64,000 bases of DNA from NCBI GenBank assembly GCA_041586735.1, contig JBFGZQ010000009.1, positions 85,566 through 149,565 of the forward strand, written 5' to 3'. The translations under genes and the position numbers were made by a program. This stretch comes from Motiliproteus sp041586735 (GTDB taxonomy: Bacteria; Pseudomonadota; Gammaproteobacteria; Pseudomonadales; Balneatricaceae). The stretch's first letter is position 1. Every line of letters begins with the position of its first letter. A model generated the notes under the pieces. The model was not told where the DNA came from. It did no database searches and saw only the letters and a program-made list of their open reading frames with translations. This document shows positions 23,863-33,047 of this stretch, piece by piece.

Positions 23863-25272
23863 ATGAAATCACTTAGATTCCCCTCCGTATATACCATCCT
23901 TTTTTCACTCACCGCCTTTATTGCGCTGCTAACCTGGATCATACCGGCCGGCGAATACGAGATGGTCAAGCACGAAACGTTAGGCAAAATGGTCCCGATT
24001 GCCGGGACTTACCAGTCTGTGGATGCTAACCCTCAGGGGATTATTGAGGTGCTGCTAGCACCCATCGACGGCTTTTATGACCATGTTAGCTACAGTGCTC
24101 GGGCTGTCGATGTCGCCCTGTTTGTCTTGATCATCGGCGGCTTCCTGGCCGTGGTCAACAAGACCGGCGCGATCAACACTGCCATCTCCGGTGCCACAAG
24201 ACGCCTCAGTGGACGGGAAATATGGATGATTCCGATTCTGATGGGGCTTTTCGCAGCCGGCGGGACGATCTATGGTATGGCAGAAGAGACCATTGCCTTC
24301 TATGCGCTGATTATCCCTGTCATGATCGCCGCTGGTTACGATGCGCTCACCGGGGTCGCCGTGATTATGATCGGCGCTGGCATTGGTTGCCTGGGTTCAA
24401 CCATTAACCCTTTCGCTACCGTCATCGCCTCCAATGCTGCAGGTATCAGTTTTACCCAGGGCATCGGCTTGCGCTTTGCCATTCTCGGCCTGGGCTGGCT
24501 GGCCTGTGTCGTCTACGTAATGCGCTATGCCATACGGGTGCGTCGTAACCCCGAGCTCTCTCTAGTTGCCGATCTAAAAGTGGCCAACGAAGAATATTTC
24601 CTCAAGGACTTTGATAGCAGTGCTCAGGCGATGATGACTGGCACACATAAACTGGTGCTGACTATTTTTGTCACCTGTTTCGGCATTATGATCTGGGGTG
24701 TTTCCGTCGGTGGCTGGTGGATGGCTGAGATCTCTGCGCTGTTCCTCGGCGCCACTATTGTCACGGGACTGGTTGCCAGAATGGGAGAGCAGGAGATAAC
24801 TTCAACCTTCGTTGACGGCGCCCGTGACCTGCTGGGCGTGGCGCTGATCATCACCCTGGCCCGTGGCTTGGTGGTGGTGATGGATAACGGCAACATCACC
24901 CATACGCTGCTGTTCTGGGCCGAAGAGATGATTGATGGCCTGTCGCCAATCGCCTTCGTGAATGCCATCTACTGGATCGAAGCAGCGCTGTCCTTGCTTG
25001 TCCCCTCCTCTTCGGGACTTGCCGTGATGACCATGCCGATTATGGCACCACTGGCTGATTTTGCTGGGGTCGGCCGTGAGTTGGTAGTCACCGCCTTCCA
25101 GTCGGCGTCTGGACTGCCCAACCTGATTACCCCCACCTCCGCTATTGTAATGGGTGGCCTGGCACTGGGACGGGTCTCCTATAGCCGCTGGCTTAAGTTT
25201 ACTGCACCGCTGCTGGCCATTCTCATCTTGATGATCATGGCATTACTGAGCGTTGGCGTATTGATGGGCTGA
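23863..25272 (+). CDS. YfcC-family (DcuC/ArcD-like) transporter
   Basis: 469 residues from ATG 23863. About ten to twelve membrane helices. Family signs are FPSVYTILFSLTAFIALLTWIIPAGEYE at the start, IGGFLAVVNKTGAI, YGMAEETIAFYALIIPVMIAAGYD, GCLGSTINPFATVIASNAAG and the closing SASGLPNLITPTSAIVMGGLALG. YfcC-type carriers are annotated as C4-dicarboxylate or basic amino acid transporters. Beside an opine dehydrogenase it most likely carries the opine or its amino acid part (inference). The gene ends with a 9-bp stem hairpin at 25295. Confidence 0.88.
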   Translation: MKSLRFPSVYTILFSLTAFIALLTWIIPAGEYEMVKHETLGKMVPIAGTYQSVDANPQGIIEVLLAPIDGFYDHVSYSARAVDVALFVLIIGGFLAVVNKTGAINTAISGATRRLSGREIWMIPILMGLFAAGGTIYGMAEETIAFYALIIPVMIAAGYDALTGVAVIMIGAGIGCLGSTINPFATVIASNAAGISFTQGIGLRFAILGLGWLACVVYVMRYAIRVRRNPELSLVADLKVANEEYFLKDFDSSAQAMMTGTHKLVLTIFVTCFGIMIWGVSVGGWWMAEISALFLGATIVTGLVARMGEQEITSTFVDGARDLLGVALIITLARGLVVVMDNGNITHTLLFWAEEMIDGLSPIAFVNAIYWIEAALSLLVPSSSGLAVMTMPIMAPLADFAGVGRELVVTAFQSASGLPNLITPTSAIVMGGLALGRVSYSRWLKFTAPLLAILILMIMALLSVGVLMG

Positions 25273-25294
25273 TCCTCGTTAATTGGCCAGGAAA

Positions 25295-25318
25295 GAGGAG
25301 CCCTAATGCGGGCTCTTC
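25295..25318 (+). terminator. Probable terminator of the opine cassette
   Basis: GAGGAGCCC and GGGCTCTTC pair over 9 bp (one G-U) around loop TAATGC, 22 bases past the transporter stop. The downstream tract is only weakly T-rich (TTCGTG). The remaining gap to 25711 (439 bp in all) holds a 3 x 14-bp tandem repeat and no credible gene. Confidence 0.55.
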
Positions 25319-25378
25319 GTGCCATTCCGCGTTCTAAATAGATAGCACGGTGGTACCTAATCATTCCCCACAAATCAA

Positions 25379-25420
25379 CTTTCTGATAGCAGCTTTCTGA
25401 TAGCAGCTTTCTGATAGCAG
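25379..25420. repeat. Tandem repeat, 3 x 14 bp, identical units
   Basis: CTTTCTGATAGCAG occurs three times in a row without a single mismatch. It lies in the 439-bp gap between the YfcC-type transporter and hutH. Perfect identity means either recent expansion or ongoing slippage. Confidence 0.95.
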
Positions 25421-25711
25421 GTATGGCGGCTATTACAACCCGCAGCATTCACTGTCGCTAGCGCTCCAACCCCCTACCGTGATTTCTAGTAACGCTGCTC
25501 ACTGCGGTGAGCAGCCCCCCAGACACTCGGCGCGAGCGTCTGCCGAGCAGCCTAAACATGCTGTGCAGGCTCTGACTCAGCCCTTCTGCCTATACTGCAT
25601 GTAACACTGAGCGTGCGTAGCTCGCCGATACTTGACGCTTAGCAGGATGCGGTTAACGTCCAAGCCAGCCAGCTGAGGCTATTGCCGTAAATCCCGTTTT
25701 AGGATCACCCC

Positions 25712-27262
25712 ATGCCCAGATTTACGATCCAACCCGGCCAACTGACCCTGTCGCAACTGCGCCAGATCGCGCTTGATCCGCCACAACTGAGCCTCGATCC
25801 CCGCTGTCACCCGGCGATCCACGCCAGCGCCGCCGCGGTCGCCCGGGTGATAGAGCAAAACCGGGTGGTCTACGGTATCAACACCGGCTTTGGTCTGCTG
25901 GCCAACACCCGTATCGCTGCCCAAGATCTGCAACTACTGCAGCGCAGTATCCTGTTGTCGCATGCCGCCGGCATTGGCGAGCCGATGAGCGAAGCCACAG
26001 TACGCTTAATGATGTGCCTGAAGATCAACTCGCTGGCGCGCGGCTTCTCCGGCATCCGCCTGTCGGTGATCGAAATGCTGATCAGCCTGGTCAATGCCCA
26101 GGTGTACCCTTGCGTGCCGCAGAAGGGTTCGGTGGGGGCCTCGGGTGACCTGGCGCCGCTGGCACATATGAGCGCGGTACTGCTGGGAGAGGGCGAAGCG
26201 ACCCATCAAGGCGAGCGCATCTCCGGGGCGCAAGGCTTAGTTATCGCGGGATTAGCACCCATCACCCTGGCCCCCAAAGAGGGGCTGGCGCTGCTGAACG
26301 GCACCCAAGCCTCTACGGCGTTTGCGCTGCAGGGGCTGTTTGCAGCCGAAGATCTGTACGCCGCGGCGACGGTAGCGGGCGCGCTGTCGGTGGAAGCGGC
26401 GCTCGGCAGCCGGCAGCCGTTCGACACCCGGGTACATGCGCTGCGTGGCCAGGTCGGCCAGATCGATGCCGCAGCCGCGTATCGCCATCTGCTCGGTGAA
26501 CGCTCCGAGATCAGCGACTCTCACCAGGGCTGCGACAAGGTGCAAGACCCCTACTCGCTGCGCTGTCAACCGCAGGTGATGGGTGCCTGTCTGGATCAGA
26601 TTCGCCACGCCGCGGCGATCTTGCTGATCGAGGCCAATGCGGTCTCCGACAACCCACTGGTGTTTTCCGAAGACGACAGCTTTATCTCGGCGGGAAACTT
26701 CCATGCTGAACCGGTGGCGATGGTGGCCGATAACCTGGCCATCGCCATCGCCGAGATCGGCGCGCTGTCCGAGCGGCGTATAGCGCTGCTGATCGACGCC
26801 ACGCTCAGCAAACTGCCCGCCTTTCTGGTCGACAATGGCGGGGTTAACTCCGGCTTTATGATCGCCCAGGTCAGCGCTGCCGCACTGGCCTCCGAGAACA
26901 AAAGTCTGGCGCATCCCGCCTCGGTGGATAGTCTGCCGACCTCCGCCAATCAGGAGGATCATGTGTCGATGGCGACCTTTGCCAGCCGGCGGTTGCAAGA
27001 GATGGCGTATAACAGCGCGGGGGTGGTGGCGATCGAACTGCTGGCCGCCTGCCAGGGGATCGATTTCCGCGCGCCGTTGAAATCCTCCGCGCGCTTGGAA
27101 GAAGCCAAGGCCGAACTGCGCACCAAGGTGGCTTTTTATGCTAAGGATAGGTACTTCTCGCCCGATATCGAGCAGGCGCTCAGTTTGATTCAAGCAGCGC
27201 GGTTTAATCGTTATATGCCCGAGCAGCTGCTACCGAGCCGGAGGCTACGACAATACCGCTGA
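25712..27262 (+). CDS. hutH: Histidine ammonia-lyase
   Basis: 516 residues, usual length. HutH removes ammonia from histidine to give urocanate. The autocatalytic MIO cofactor triplet Ala-Ser-Gly is seen in GSVGASGDLAPLAHMSAVLLGEG; other family marks are NTGFGLLANTRI, LLNGTQASTAFALQGL, QDPYSLRCQPQVMGA, NPLVFSEDDSFISAGNFHAEPVA and SANQEDHVSMATFA. None of hutU, hutI, hutG or hutC is in the window, so it stands alone; it may feed a separate pathway, or the hut genes are elsewhere. A phenylalanine/tyrosine lyase is less likely given the match to histidine-lyase motifs. AGGATCACCCC precedes the ATG. Confidence 0.93.
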   Translation: MPRFTIQPGQLTLSQLRQIALDPPQLSLDPRCHPAIHASAAAVARVIEQNRVVYGINTGFGLLANTRIAAQDLQLLQRSILLSHAAGIGEPMSEATVRLMMCLKINSLARGFSGIRLSVIEMLISLVNAQVYPCVPQKGSVGASGDLAPLAHMSAVLLGEGEATHQGERISGAQGLVIAGLAPITLAPKEGLALLNGTQASTAFALQGLFAAEDLYAAATVAGALSVEAALGSRQPFDTRVHALRGQVGQIDAAAAYRHLLGERSEISDSHQGCDKVQDPYSLRCQPQVMGACLDQIRHAAAILLIEANAVSDNPLVFSEDDSFISAGNFHAEPVAMVADNLAIAIAEIGALSERRIALLIDATLSKLPAFLVDNGGVNSGFMIAQVSAAALASENKSLAHPASVDSLPTSANQEDHVSMATFASRRLQEMAYNSAGVVAIELLAACQGIDFRAPLKSSARLEEAKAELRTKVAFYAKDRYFSPDIEQALSLIQAARFNRYMPEQLLPSRRLRQYR

Positions 27263-27420
27263 TTACCGATAATCTTCAGCGATCACAGCAACGCGCGGCG
27301 ACACCGCTTGGGGTAACATAGAGTTAAATTCAGTACTCCAGTAGCCTCTGCTCATGCGCCAGGTTCTAATAACAACCACCTAACTAGCCTCAGTCTAATC
27401 AACGACAACCTAAGCCACCC

Positions 27421-29946
27421 ATGCCTAATGCCTTGACCTCACTGCCGATCGATGCCCTGCTGCCCGAACTCTGCCAGGCGCTCAGCCGACACGCCTGCTG
27501 CGTACTCCAGGCGGCTCCAGGTGCCGGCAAGACCACCCGGGTGCCGCCGGCCTTGCTACAGCAACCCTGGCTTAACGGCCAAAAGATCCTGATGCTTGAA
27601 CCCCGCCGGATCGCCGCGCGCAGCGCCGCCAGCTTTATGGCTCGCGAGCACGGCGAACAACCGGGCGACACGATAGGTTATCGCTCGCGGCTCGACACCC
27701 AGGTCGGCCCCAATACCCGCATCGAGGTGGTCACCGAAGGCATTCTCACCCGGATGCTGCAAGCCGATCCGGCGCTGGAGGGTATCGGCTGCGTGATCTT
27801 TGATGAGTTTCATGAACGTAACCTGCAGGCCGATCTGGGGCTGGCACTGCTGCTGCAATCGCAGCAGCTACTGCGCGACGAGCTGCGCATTCTGATCATG
27901 TCCGCGACCCTGGAACCCCAGCCGCTGCTCGAGCTGCTAGGGCCGGATACTCCGATCATCAGCAGCGCCGGGCGTAGCTTTGCGGTCCAGACCCACTACC
28001 TTGGTGGCTCGCCCATGGCCTTCGATCCCGAGCGCGTCGCCCGCGCCATCGAACAAGCGCTCCACGGCGATGACGGCAGCCTGCTGTGTTTTCTACCCGG
28101 CAGCGGCGAGATCCACCGTACTCTGCAGGCCCTGCAACATCGGGACCTACCTAGCGCAGTGCAACTGCTGCCGCTCTACGGCGGCTTGCCAGCCCAGCAG
28201 CAGGATCTTGCCATCGCCCCGAGCAGCGCAGGGCTACGCAAAGTGGTACTGGCTACCGCCATCGCCGAGACCAGCCTGACCATCGATGGCATCAGCAGCG
28301 TGGTCGATTGTGGGCTGATGCGGCTGCCCCGTTTCGATCCGCGCAGCGGCATGACCCGGCTCGAGACCCAGGCGGTCAGTGCCGCCTCGGCCGAGCAGCG
28401 CCGCGGTCGTGCCGGTCGGCTGCGCCCCGGGCGCTGCTACCGCCTCTGGTCCGAGACCCGAATGCTGATCGCCCAATCACCGGCCGAGATCCTCTCGGCC
28501 GATCTTGCCCCCCTGGTGCTGGAACTGGCGCAGTGGGGCTGCGCGGCAGACGAGCTAGACTGGCTCGATCCGCCACCGCCGATCCATCTACAACAGGCGC
28601 GTGAACTGCTGCAGCAACTGGGAGCCCTGGATAGCGCCGGCACCATTACCGCCAGTGGCAAACAGCTGCTACAACTGGGTAGCCATCCACGCTTGGGCAC
28701 CCTGATGCTACAGGGCAAGCGGCTTGGGCTGGGGGTGCTGGGTTGCCAGATCGCCGCGCTATTGAGCGAACGCGATCCGCTCTCCAGCCGCCAGCAGGGC
28801 GCCGATCTGCGCGACCGGCTGCTGCAACTGCAGCACAGCCGCAAAGATCCGCTACTGCAGCGCATTAGGGATAGCGCCCGTCGCTGGAGCCAGCAGCTCA
28901 GAGTCGGCACCCAGCCGCTCAGCAGCGCTGATATTGATCAGACTGGACTACTGCTGGCCTTCGCCTTTCCTGATCGTATCGCTCAGCGGCGTGGCGCTAA
29001 CAGTACTAATGGCAGCGATACAAACAGCCGTCAGTACCTGCTCCGCAATGGCAAGGGGGCCGAGTTTCGCGACTATGATCGACTCTGCGAATCCGCCTAC
29101 CTGGTCTGCGCCGAGCTCGACGGTCACGCCCGCAGCGCGAGGATTTTTCTGGCCGCCGCGATCGAACGGCAGCCGCTACAGCAGCAGTTCGCCGCTCAGC
29201 TGCAGTATCGGGATAATATAGGTTGGGATGCCAGCACCGGTTCGGTACGCGGTCATCGCGAATGCTGGCTAGGACAGCTACGCCTGCAGCAGCAACCCCT
29301 CAGCGAACTCTCCGAGCAGCACTGTATCGACGGGCTGCTGGACGGTATCCGCCAGCAAGGGCTCGATTGTCTACCCTGGAATGCGGCCAGCCGCAGCCTG
29401 CAGCAACGCCTAGAGTTGATGCGCAGTATAGATACCCGGCAGTCCTGGCCGGAGCTGTCCGATAGCGCGTTACTCGAGACCCTGGAGCAGTGGTTGGCGC
29501 CCTATCTGAGCGGCCTCAAACGCCTGGCGCAGCTCAAACGCCTCAACCTGAGCGAGATCCTCAACAGCCGCCTGAGCTGGGAGCAACAGCAACAGCTCGA
29601 ACGCCAACTACCGCTCAGTTTCAAGGTGCCCAGCGGCTCGCAGATCCGTATCGATTACAGTCATCCGCTGCAGCCGGTGTTGGCAGTCCGCCTGCAGGAG
29701 TTGTTTGGCTTGCAGCGCAGCCCCGCGCTGCTCGACGGTAAGCTGCCGATGACGTTGCACCTGCTATCACCGGCGCAGCGGCCGATCCAGGTCACCCAGG
29801 ATCTGGATAGTTTTTGGGATACCACCTATGCCCAGGTGTGTAAGGATTTGAAGGGCAGATACCCTCGCCATTACTGGCCGGATAATCCACGCGAGGCGCA
29901 GGCTACCCGCGGGACCAAAAAAGGGATGCAGCGCCAGCAACGCTAG
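27421..29946 (+). CDS. hrpB: ATP-dependent RNA/DNA helicase HrpB
   Basis: 841 residues, full length for HrpB, a DEAH-type helicase found in many Proteobacteria. Motifs: Walker A APGAGKTTRVPPALL, DEFH box IFDEFHERNLQADLG, SAT in MSATLEPQPLLE, ETSLTIDG and QRRGRAGRLRPG; the C-terminal HrpB domain ends PRHYWPDNPREAQATRGTKKG. The ends GPAMES are intact. Codon use is GC-rich with many CAG/CTG runs. The last ~20 codons occur a second time, decayed, at about 38.1 kb next to intact sseA, which shows that hrpB and sseA were once neighbours. No ribosome site stands out at ATG 27421. Confidence 0.96.
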   Translation: MPNALTSLPIDALLPELCQALSRHACCVLQAAPGAGKTTRVPPALLQQPWLNGQKILMLEPRRIAARSAASFMAREHGEQPGDTIGYRSRLDTQVGPNTRIEVVTEGILTRMLQADPALEGIGCVIFDEFHERNLQADLGLALLLQSQQLLRDELRILIMSATLEPQPLLELLGPDTPIISSAGRSFAVQTHYLGGSPMAFDPERVARAIEQALHGDDGSLLCFLPGSGEIHRTLQALQHRDLPSAVQLLPLYGGLPAQQQDLAIAPSSAGLRKVVLATAIAETSLTIDGISSVVDCGLMRLPRFDPRSGMTRLETQAVSAASAEQRRGRAGRLRPGRCYRLWSETRMLIAQSPAEILSADLAPLVLELAQWGCAADELDWLDPPPPIHLQQARELLQQLGALDSAGTITASGKQLLQLGSHPRLGTLMLQGKRLGLGVLGCQIAALLSERDPLSSRQQGADLRDRLLQLQHSRKDPLLQRIRDSARRWSQQLRVGTQPLSSADIDQTGLLLAFAFPDRIAQRRGANSTNGSDTNSRQYLLRNGKGAEFRDYDRLCESAYLVCAELDGHARSARIFLAAAIERQPLQQQFAAQLQYRDNIGWDASTGSVRGHRECWLGQLRLQQQPLSELSEQHCIDGLLDGIRQQGLDCLPWNAASRSLQQRLELMRSIDTRQSWPELSDSALLETLEQWLAPYLSGLKRLAQLKRLNLSEILNSRLSWEQQQQLERQLPLSFKVPSGSQIRIDYSHPLQPVLAVRLQELFGLQRSPALLDGKLPMTLHLLSPAQRPIQVTQDLDSFWDTTYAQVCKDLKGRYPRHYWPDNPREAQATRGTKKGMQRQQR

Positions 29947-29960
29947 TCGGTCGAGAGCTA

Positions 29961-30022
29961 ACAACAGGCGCGAGCCGCCGTCGCCCCGCCCATCTCGTCG
30001 TAGACCCGCACCTGAGTCTCCG
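29961..30022 (-). pseudogene. Decayed internal fragment of sseA
   Basis: Read on the minus strand this piece encodes ETQVRVYDEMGGATAARACC then a stop, against DTQVVVYDDMGGAMAARAWW in intact sseA (38205-39065). At the DNA level 47 of 54 bases match between 29967-30020 and 38739-38792. Nothing before or after it resembles sseA. It lies 14 bases past the hrpB stop, convergent with hrpB. The remaining 30023-30245 codes for nothing I can support, though a minus-strand frame LLTQALNPHRDQLSYRLD runs into the fragment and may be another gene remnant. Confidence 0.75.
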
Positions 30023-30245
30023 CACAGCTGCCAGACCGCGATACAGATCCAAACGCCCGAAGTCGGTATCCAGCCGATAGCTCAGCTGATCGCGATGGGG
30101 ATTAAGAGCTTGCGTTAGCAGGTGTAGCATGGCTGTTAAAAACGTACTCAATCGGTCATTTATAAGTATAAACTCCCTCATTCCGTGCGTTTTTGCCTTG
30201 CCAGCAAACAACATTCCGGCTCGTGCAAAGGTCTCAAGGAATAGG

Positions 30246-32480
30246 CTAATATACATCTTCACGGTAGCGTCCCTGAGCTTTGAGCGTCAGTACATCGATA
30301 CCGAGTGGCGCGATGATTTCGTCCAGCGCCACCATGACACTGCTTGCCATGTTGCGACCACCACAAACCAGGATCTGCGCGCCCTTCTTGACCAATCGGC
30401 GTAACTCTTCTCCATCCAGGGCGATCTTGTCCTGCACATAGGAGTGTTCATTGGCGCGGGAGAAAACCGTATTCAGCTTTGTCAGCCGCTTATCCCCGAG
30501 ATAACTATTCAGTTCAGGCTCATAGAGAAAGTCGGACTGCGGACAACGGCCTCCCCAATAAAGATGCATGGGGTGATGCGCTTTGTTGTTGCGAATGAAA
30601 CCGACCAGCGGTCCAATGCCGGTACCCGCACCGATTAGCACTATCGGTGCCTTGCCAGAGGCGGGGCGGAAGCTCGGATTGGGCTGGACGAAGGCCTCGA
30701 TGGTGTCACCCACGGCTAGCGCATGGAGGAAGCTCGAGCACAGACCGCCGGGATGCTGGCGCACACAGATCTCCAGCATGCCATCCTTCGACGCACAGGC
30801 TAGGGAATAGAAACGCGGCACGCTGCTGCCCGGCGGCAGAATGCCGACCAGGTCGCCGGCCTCGAAATGCGATAGGCCGGTACGTCCCGGAAAACGCTTC
30901 AGCAGACCTTTGTCGCCACCTTTTGCGTTACCATCAGGGGCCTTGAAGCGCAGCACGGCAGTCGAGGCCTGTACGTCAGCACCGTAATCCACCCGCTCTA
31001 CCAGCTCCAGGGTGGTGCTGCGTGGATGAGTCGGGGTATGGACCAGCGTCAACTCAGTATCGATCACCCTGCTCACAGCGCGGCCCCAGCTAGCGAACTC
31101 CTGCGGCGACTGCCGGTTGATGGTATCGAGCGGCAGTAACTGCGGCCACCCCCTGGCGATCAGCGCTGCCTCGACCTGTTTGGCGAACTGGCAAAACTCA
31201 GGAAATTGTCGATCACCGAAGCCCAGCACGGCATAGGGCAGCACAGCGGTATCCGGCATCTGCGACAAGCGCTTAAGAAACTGGCTGGCCGAGGCCGGTG
31301 CATCGCCATCCCCATAGGTCGAGGTCAGAATAAACAGCCGTTTCGCGTGCGGATAACGGCTCGCAAGGCTGTTCATCGAGCGGGTGTGAACAAGAGATCC
31401 CGTTAAGTGAAGTGCATCATGCAGGGTTTTAGCAAAACCCCAGGTACTGTTGCTCTCGCTGCCAACCAGTATCAGCGTGTCGGCAACACGGGCGACACTA
31501 TTATTGTTGATAGTCGTGGCCGACTGTTTACGACGCCACCAAACCTGAATGCCGGTCCATGCCATCAGCGGCACAGTGAGTGCGCTCAGGCCCAGTAGTA
31601 ATCCGAGCCACCAGAGCCCCTCGCCAGTGTGCAGCATGTAGATAAACTCATAGAGCTTCTGTTTGCCACCATAAGGCTGGTAGGACAGTAATTCACCTGT
31701 TGACTGATCCACAAACCCGCGACCCTGATGGGTTGTGATTGAAAAAACATCATTGTGATCTTGCGGATAGGGATAAACCAGCTCTCTGAGCTCGGTCACA
31801 GAGATGGCTGTTAATGCCGCAAGCCTGTCGATGGGTGCAGGCACACCGCCCTTCACATTGCCTGGAAAAGCAGATTCTGCGGATGGATACTCGGGTATCA
31901 ATTCAAAAGTTACGGCTGACATATACAGACCGGTGGTGGCCGATAGTAGCAGGCCAAGCACGGCCAGCCGCCCCACTTGACAGTGTAAGCGCTGCCTGAG
32001 GGCGCCTTGAACCGGTCTAAAAAGCTGCCGCCAGCCGCCAAGTCTATTGGCCAGCATGAAAGCACCTGAAATGGTTAACAGCAGCATAAGAAAAGCTGCG
32101 ATGCCTGCGCCAACCCGGCCGGGAGTATCAAGCAGATATGAGCGGTGCAGGTTTTTCACCCAGACCATAATAGGTGAGGCTGAATAAGCCCCGATGGTTG
32201 TACCCGTTAGCGGATTGATCAGATCAGCGCCGGTCCGACCGGCGTCGCTAAAATAGACGATAATGCTGCCAGAGGGGGTTCGCTGTATCTGCTCAGCCCC
32301 CGGATAGCGAGACGCCAGCTTGCCGGTTAACTCGGCAACGCTGATAGAGGATGTGCCCACTAGCTTGGCCTGAGTGCGCTCCAAAAGCGGATTGACCGAT
32401 AGCACCGCGCCCGTTATGGAGAGCAGTACAACCAGCAATGCCGCCAGCAAACCAGACCAAGAGTGACATTTACGTAGCAT
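30246..32480 (-). CDS. PepSY-TM / flavodoxin / ferredoxin-reductase fusion
   Basis: 744 residues from ATG 32480 (GGGAG 8 bases upstream). The N-terminal ~330 residues form a PepSY-associated membrane part with four helices (KCHSWSGLLAALLVVLLSITGAVLS and others) and histidines that could bind heme. Then comes a flavodoxin domain (LILVGSESNSTWGFAKTLHDAL, TSTYGDGDAPASASQFLKRL) and an FNR module with FAD site RFYSLACA and NADP site VLIGAGTGIGPLVGFIRNN, ending GRYREDVY. This is the architecture of sulfite-reductase-like flavoproteins that push electrons from NADPH through the membrane. It is last in a four-gene minus-strand operon, 22 bases after the DUF2271 gene. Confidence 0.92.
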   Translation of the reverse strand: MLRKCHSWSGLLAALLVVLLSITGAVLSVNPLLERTQAKLVGTSSISVAELTGKLASRYPGAEQIQRTPSGSIIVYFSDAGRTGADLINPLTGTTIGAYSASPIMVWVKNLHRSYLLDTPGRVGAGIAAFLMLLLTISGAFMLANRLGGWRQLFRPVQGALRQRLHCQVGRLAVLGLLLSATTGLYMSAVTFELIPEYPSAESAFPGNVKGGVPAPIDRLAALTAISVTELRELVYPYPQDHNDVFSITTHQGRGFVDQSTGELLSYQPYGGKQKLYEFIYMLHTGEGLWWLGLLLGLSALTVPLMAWTGIQVWWRRKQSATTINNNSVARVADTLILVGSESNSTWGFAKTLHDALHLTGSLVHTRSMNSLASRYPHAKRLFILTSTYGDGDAPASASQFLKRLSQMPDTAVLPYAVLGFGDRQFPEFCQFAKQVEAALIARGWPQLLPLDTINRQSPQEFASWGRAVSRVIDTELTLVHTPTHPRSTTLELVERVDYGADVQASTAVLRFKAPDGNAKGGDKGLLKRFPGRTGLSHFEAGDLVGILPPGSSVPRFYSLACASKDGMLEICVRQHPGGLCSSFLHALAVGDTIEAFVQPNPSFRPASGKAPIVLIGAGTGIGPLVGFIRNNKAHHPMHLYWGGRCPQSDFLYEPELNSYLGDKRLTKLNTVFSRANEHSYVQDKIALDGEELRRLVKKGAQILVCGGRNMASSVMVALDEIIAPLGIDVLTLKAQGRYREDVY

Positions 32481-32502
32481 GGCAGGGCTCCCAATCAGCC
32501 TC

Positions 32503-32973
32503 TCAAAGTGCGTAAGTGAAGGCTTTGACGTAGCCGCGACCCGTGACAGGTTTACCGGCACCGGCGCTGGTTAATGGCACCACAACATCATCGCGATTGT
32601 CGCGCATATCTTCGACCGCTGAATCCACTCTGAGCTGAAAACCTGAATCAATATAAGCATCAGCCAGATCAAAGGTTACCGTTAAAGTCTTACCTCTGGT
32701 AACGCTGGCGCCGGTCAGCCCGTCATATTCACTGCTGCGCAGGCCACTGCCACGCGCCCAGCCACTCAAATGCTGGTAATATTTTGACTTCTGCCCAGCG
32801 ATCCACAACGTATTCTGATACTGACCTGCTGCATTGGTTAAATAGATCGCCAGATAGGCTCCATCACCACTATAATTTTGCAGCTCGGTGGTTAAAACTA
32901 TTTCGCGCGCAGAGACCGTTGTGCATAACGCAGAGGCGCTGATCATGCACAATGTCATGGCTAAATGTTTCAT
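32503..32973 (-). CDS. DUF2271 periplasmic protein with flavinylation motif
   Basis: 156 residues: signal peptide (MTLCMISASALCTTVSA-RE), then a beta-rich DUF2271 domain (ELQNYSGDGAYLAIYLTNAAGQYQNTLWI, YYQHLSGWARG). Residues 84-90 read DGLTGAS, which fits the Asp-x-x-Thr-Gly-Ala-Ser/Thr motif to which ApbE attaches FMN; Ser90 would be the acceptor. DUF2271 proteins are known members of extracytosolic flavinylated electron-transfer systems. No apbE gene is in the window. It is encoded between a small PepSY protein and the PepSY-flavodoxin-reductase, which would be its electron donor. AAGGAGA precedes the ATG. Its leader is filled by a 14-bp tandem repeat. Confidence 0.88.
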   Translation of the reverse strand: MKHLAMTLCMISASALCTTVSAREIVLTTELQNYSGDGAYLAIYLTNAAGQYQNTLWIAGQKSKYYQHLSGWARGSGLRSSEYDGLTGASVTRGKTLTVTFDLADAYIDSGFQLRVDSAVEDMRDNRDDVVVPLTSAGAGKPVTGRGYVKAFTYAL

Positions 32974-32987
32974 CCTGTTATCTCCTT

Positions 32988-33047
32988 GGTACTTATTCGG
33001 TAGTACTTATTCGGTAGTACTTATTCGATAGTGCTTATTCGATAGTG
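32988..33047. repeat. Tandem repeat, about 4 x 14 bp, spanning a stop codon
   Basis: A partial unit, then GGTAGTACTTATTC twice, then GATAGTGCTTATTC and a partial unit. Read on the minus strand it starts inside the 3' end of the small PepSY gene, contains that gene's TAA stop (33035-33037), and fills nearly all the space up to the ribosome site of the DUF2271 gene. Confidence 0.93.

Noticed and set aside
25379..25420. Short regular repeats as a CRISPR array
   Set aside because: Units of 13-15 bp directly abut with no spacers, and no cas gene is present in the window.
29903..30262. 119-codon minus-strand frame after hrpB
   Set aside because: It crosses the hrpB end, and the sseA fragment is in another frame; it is better read as remnant DNA than as a live gene.
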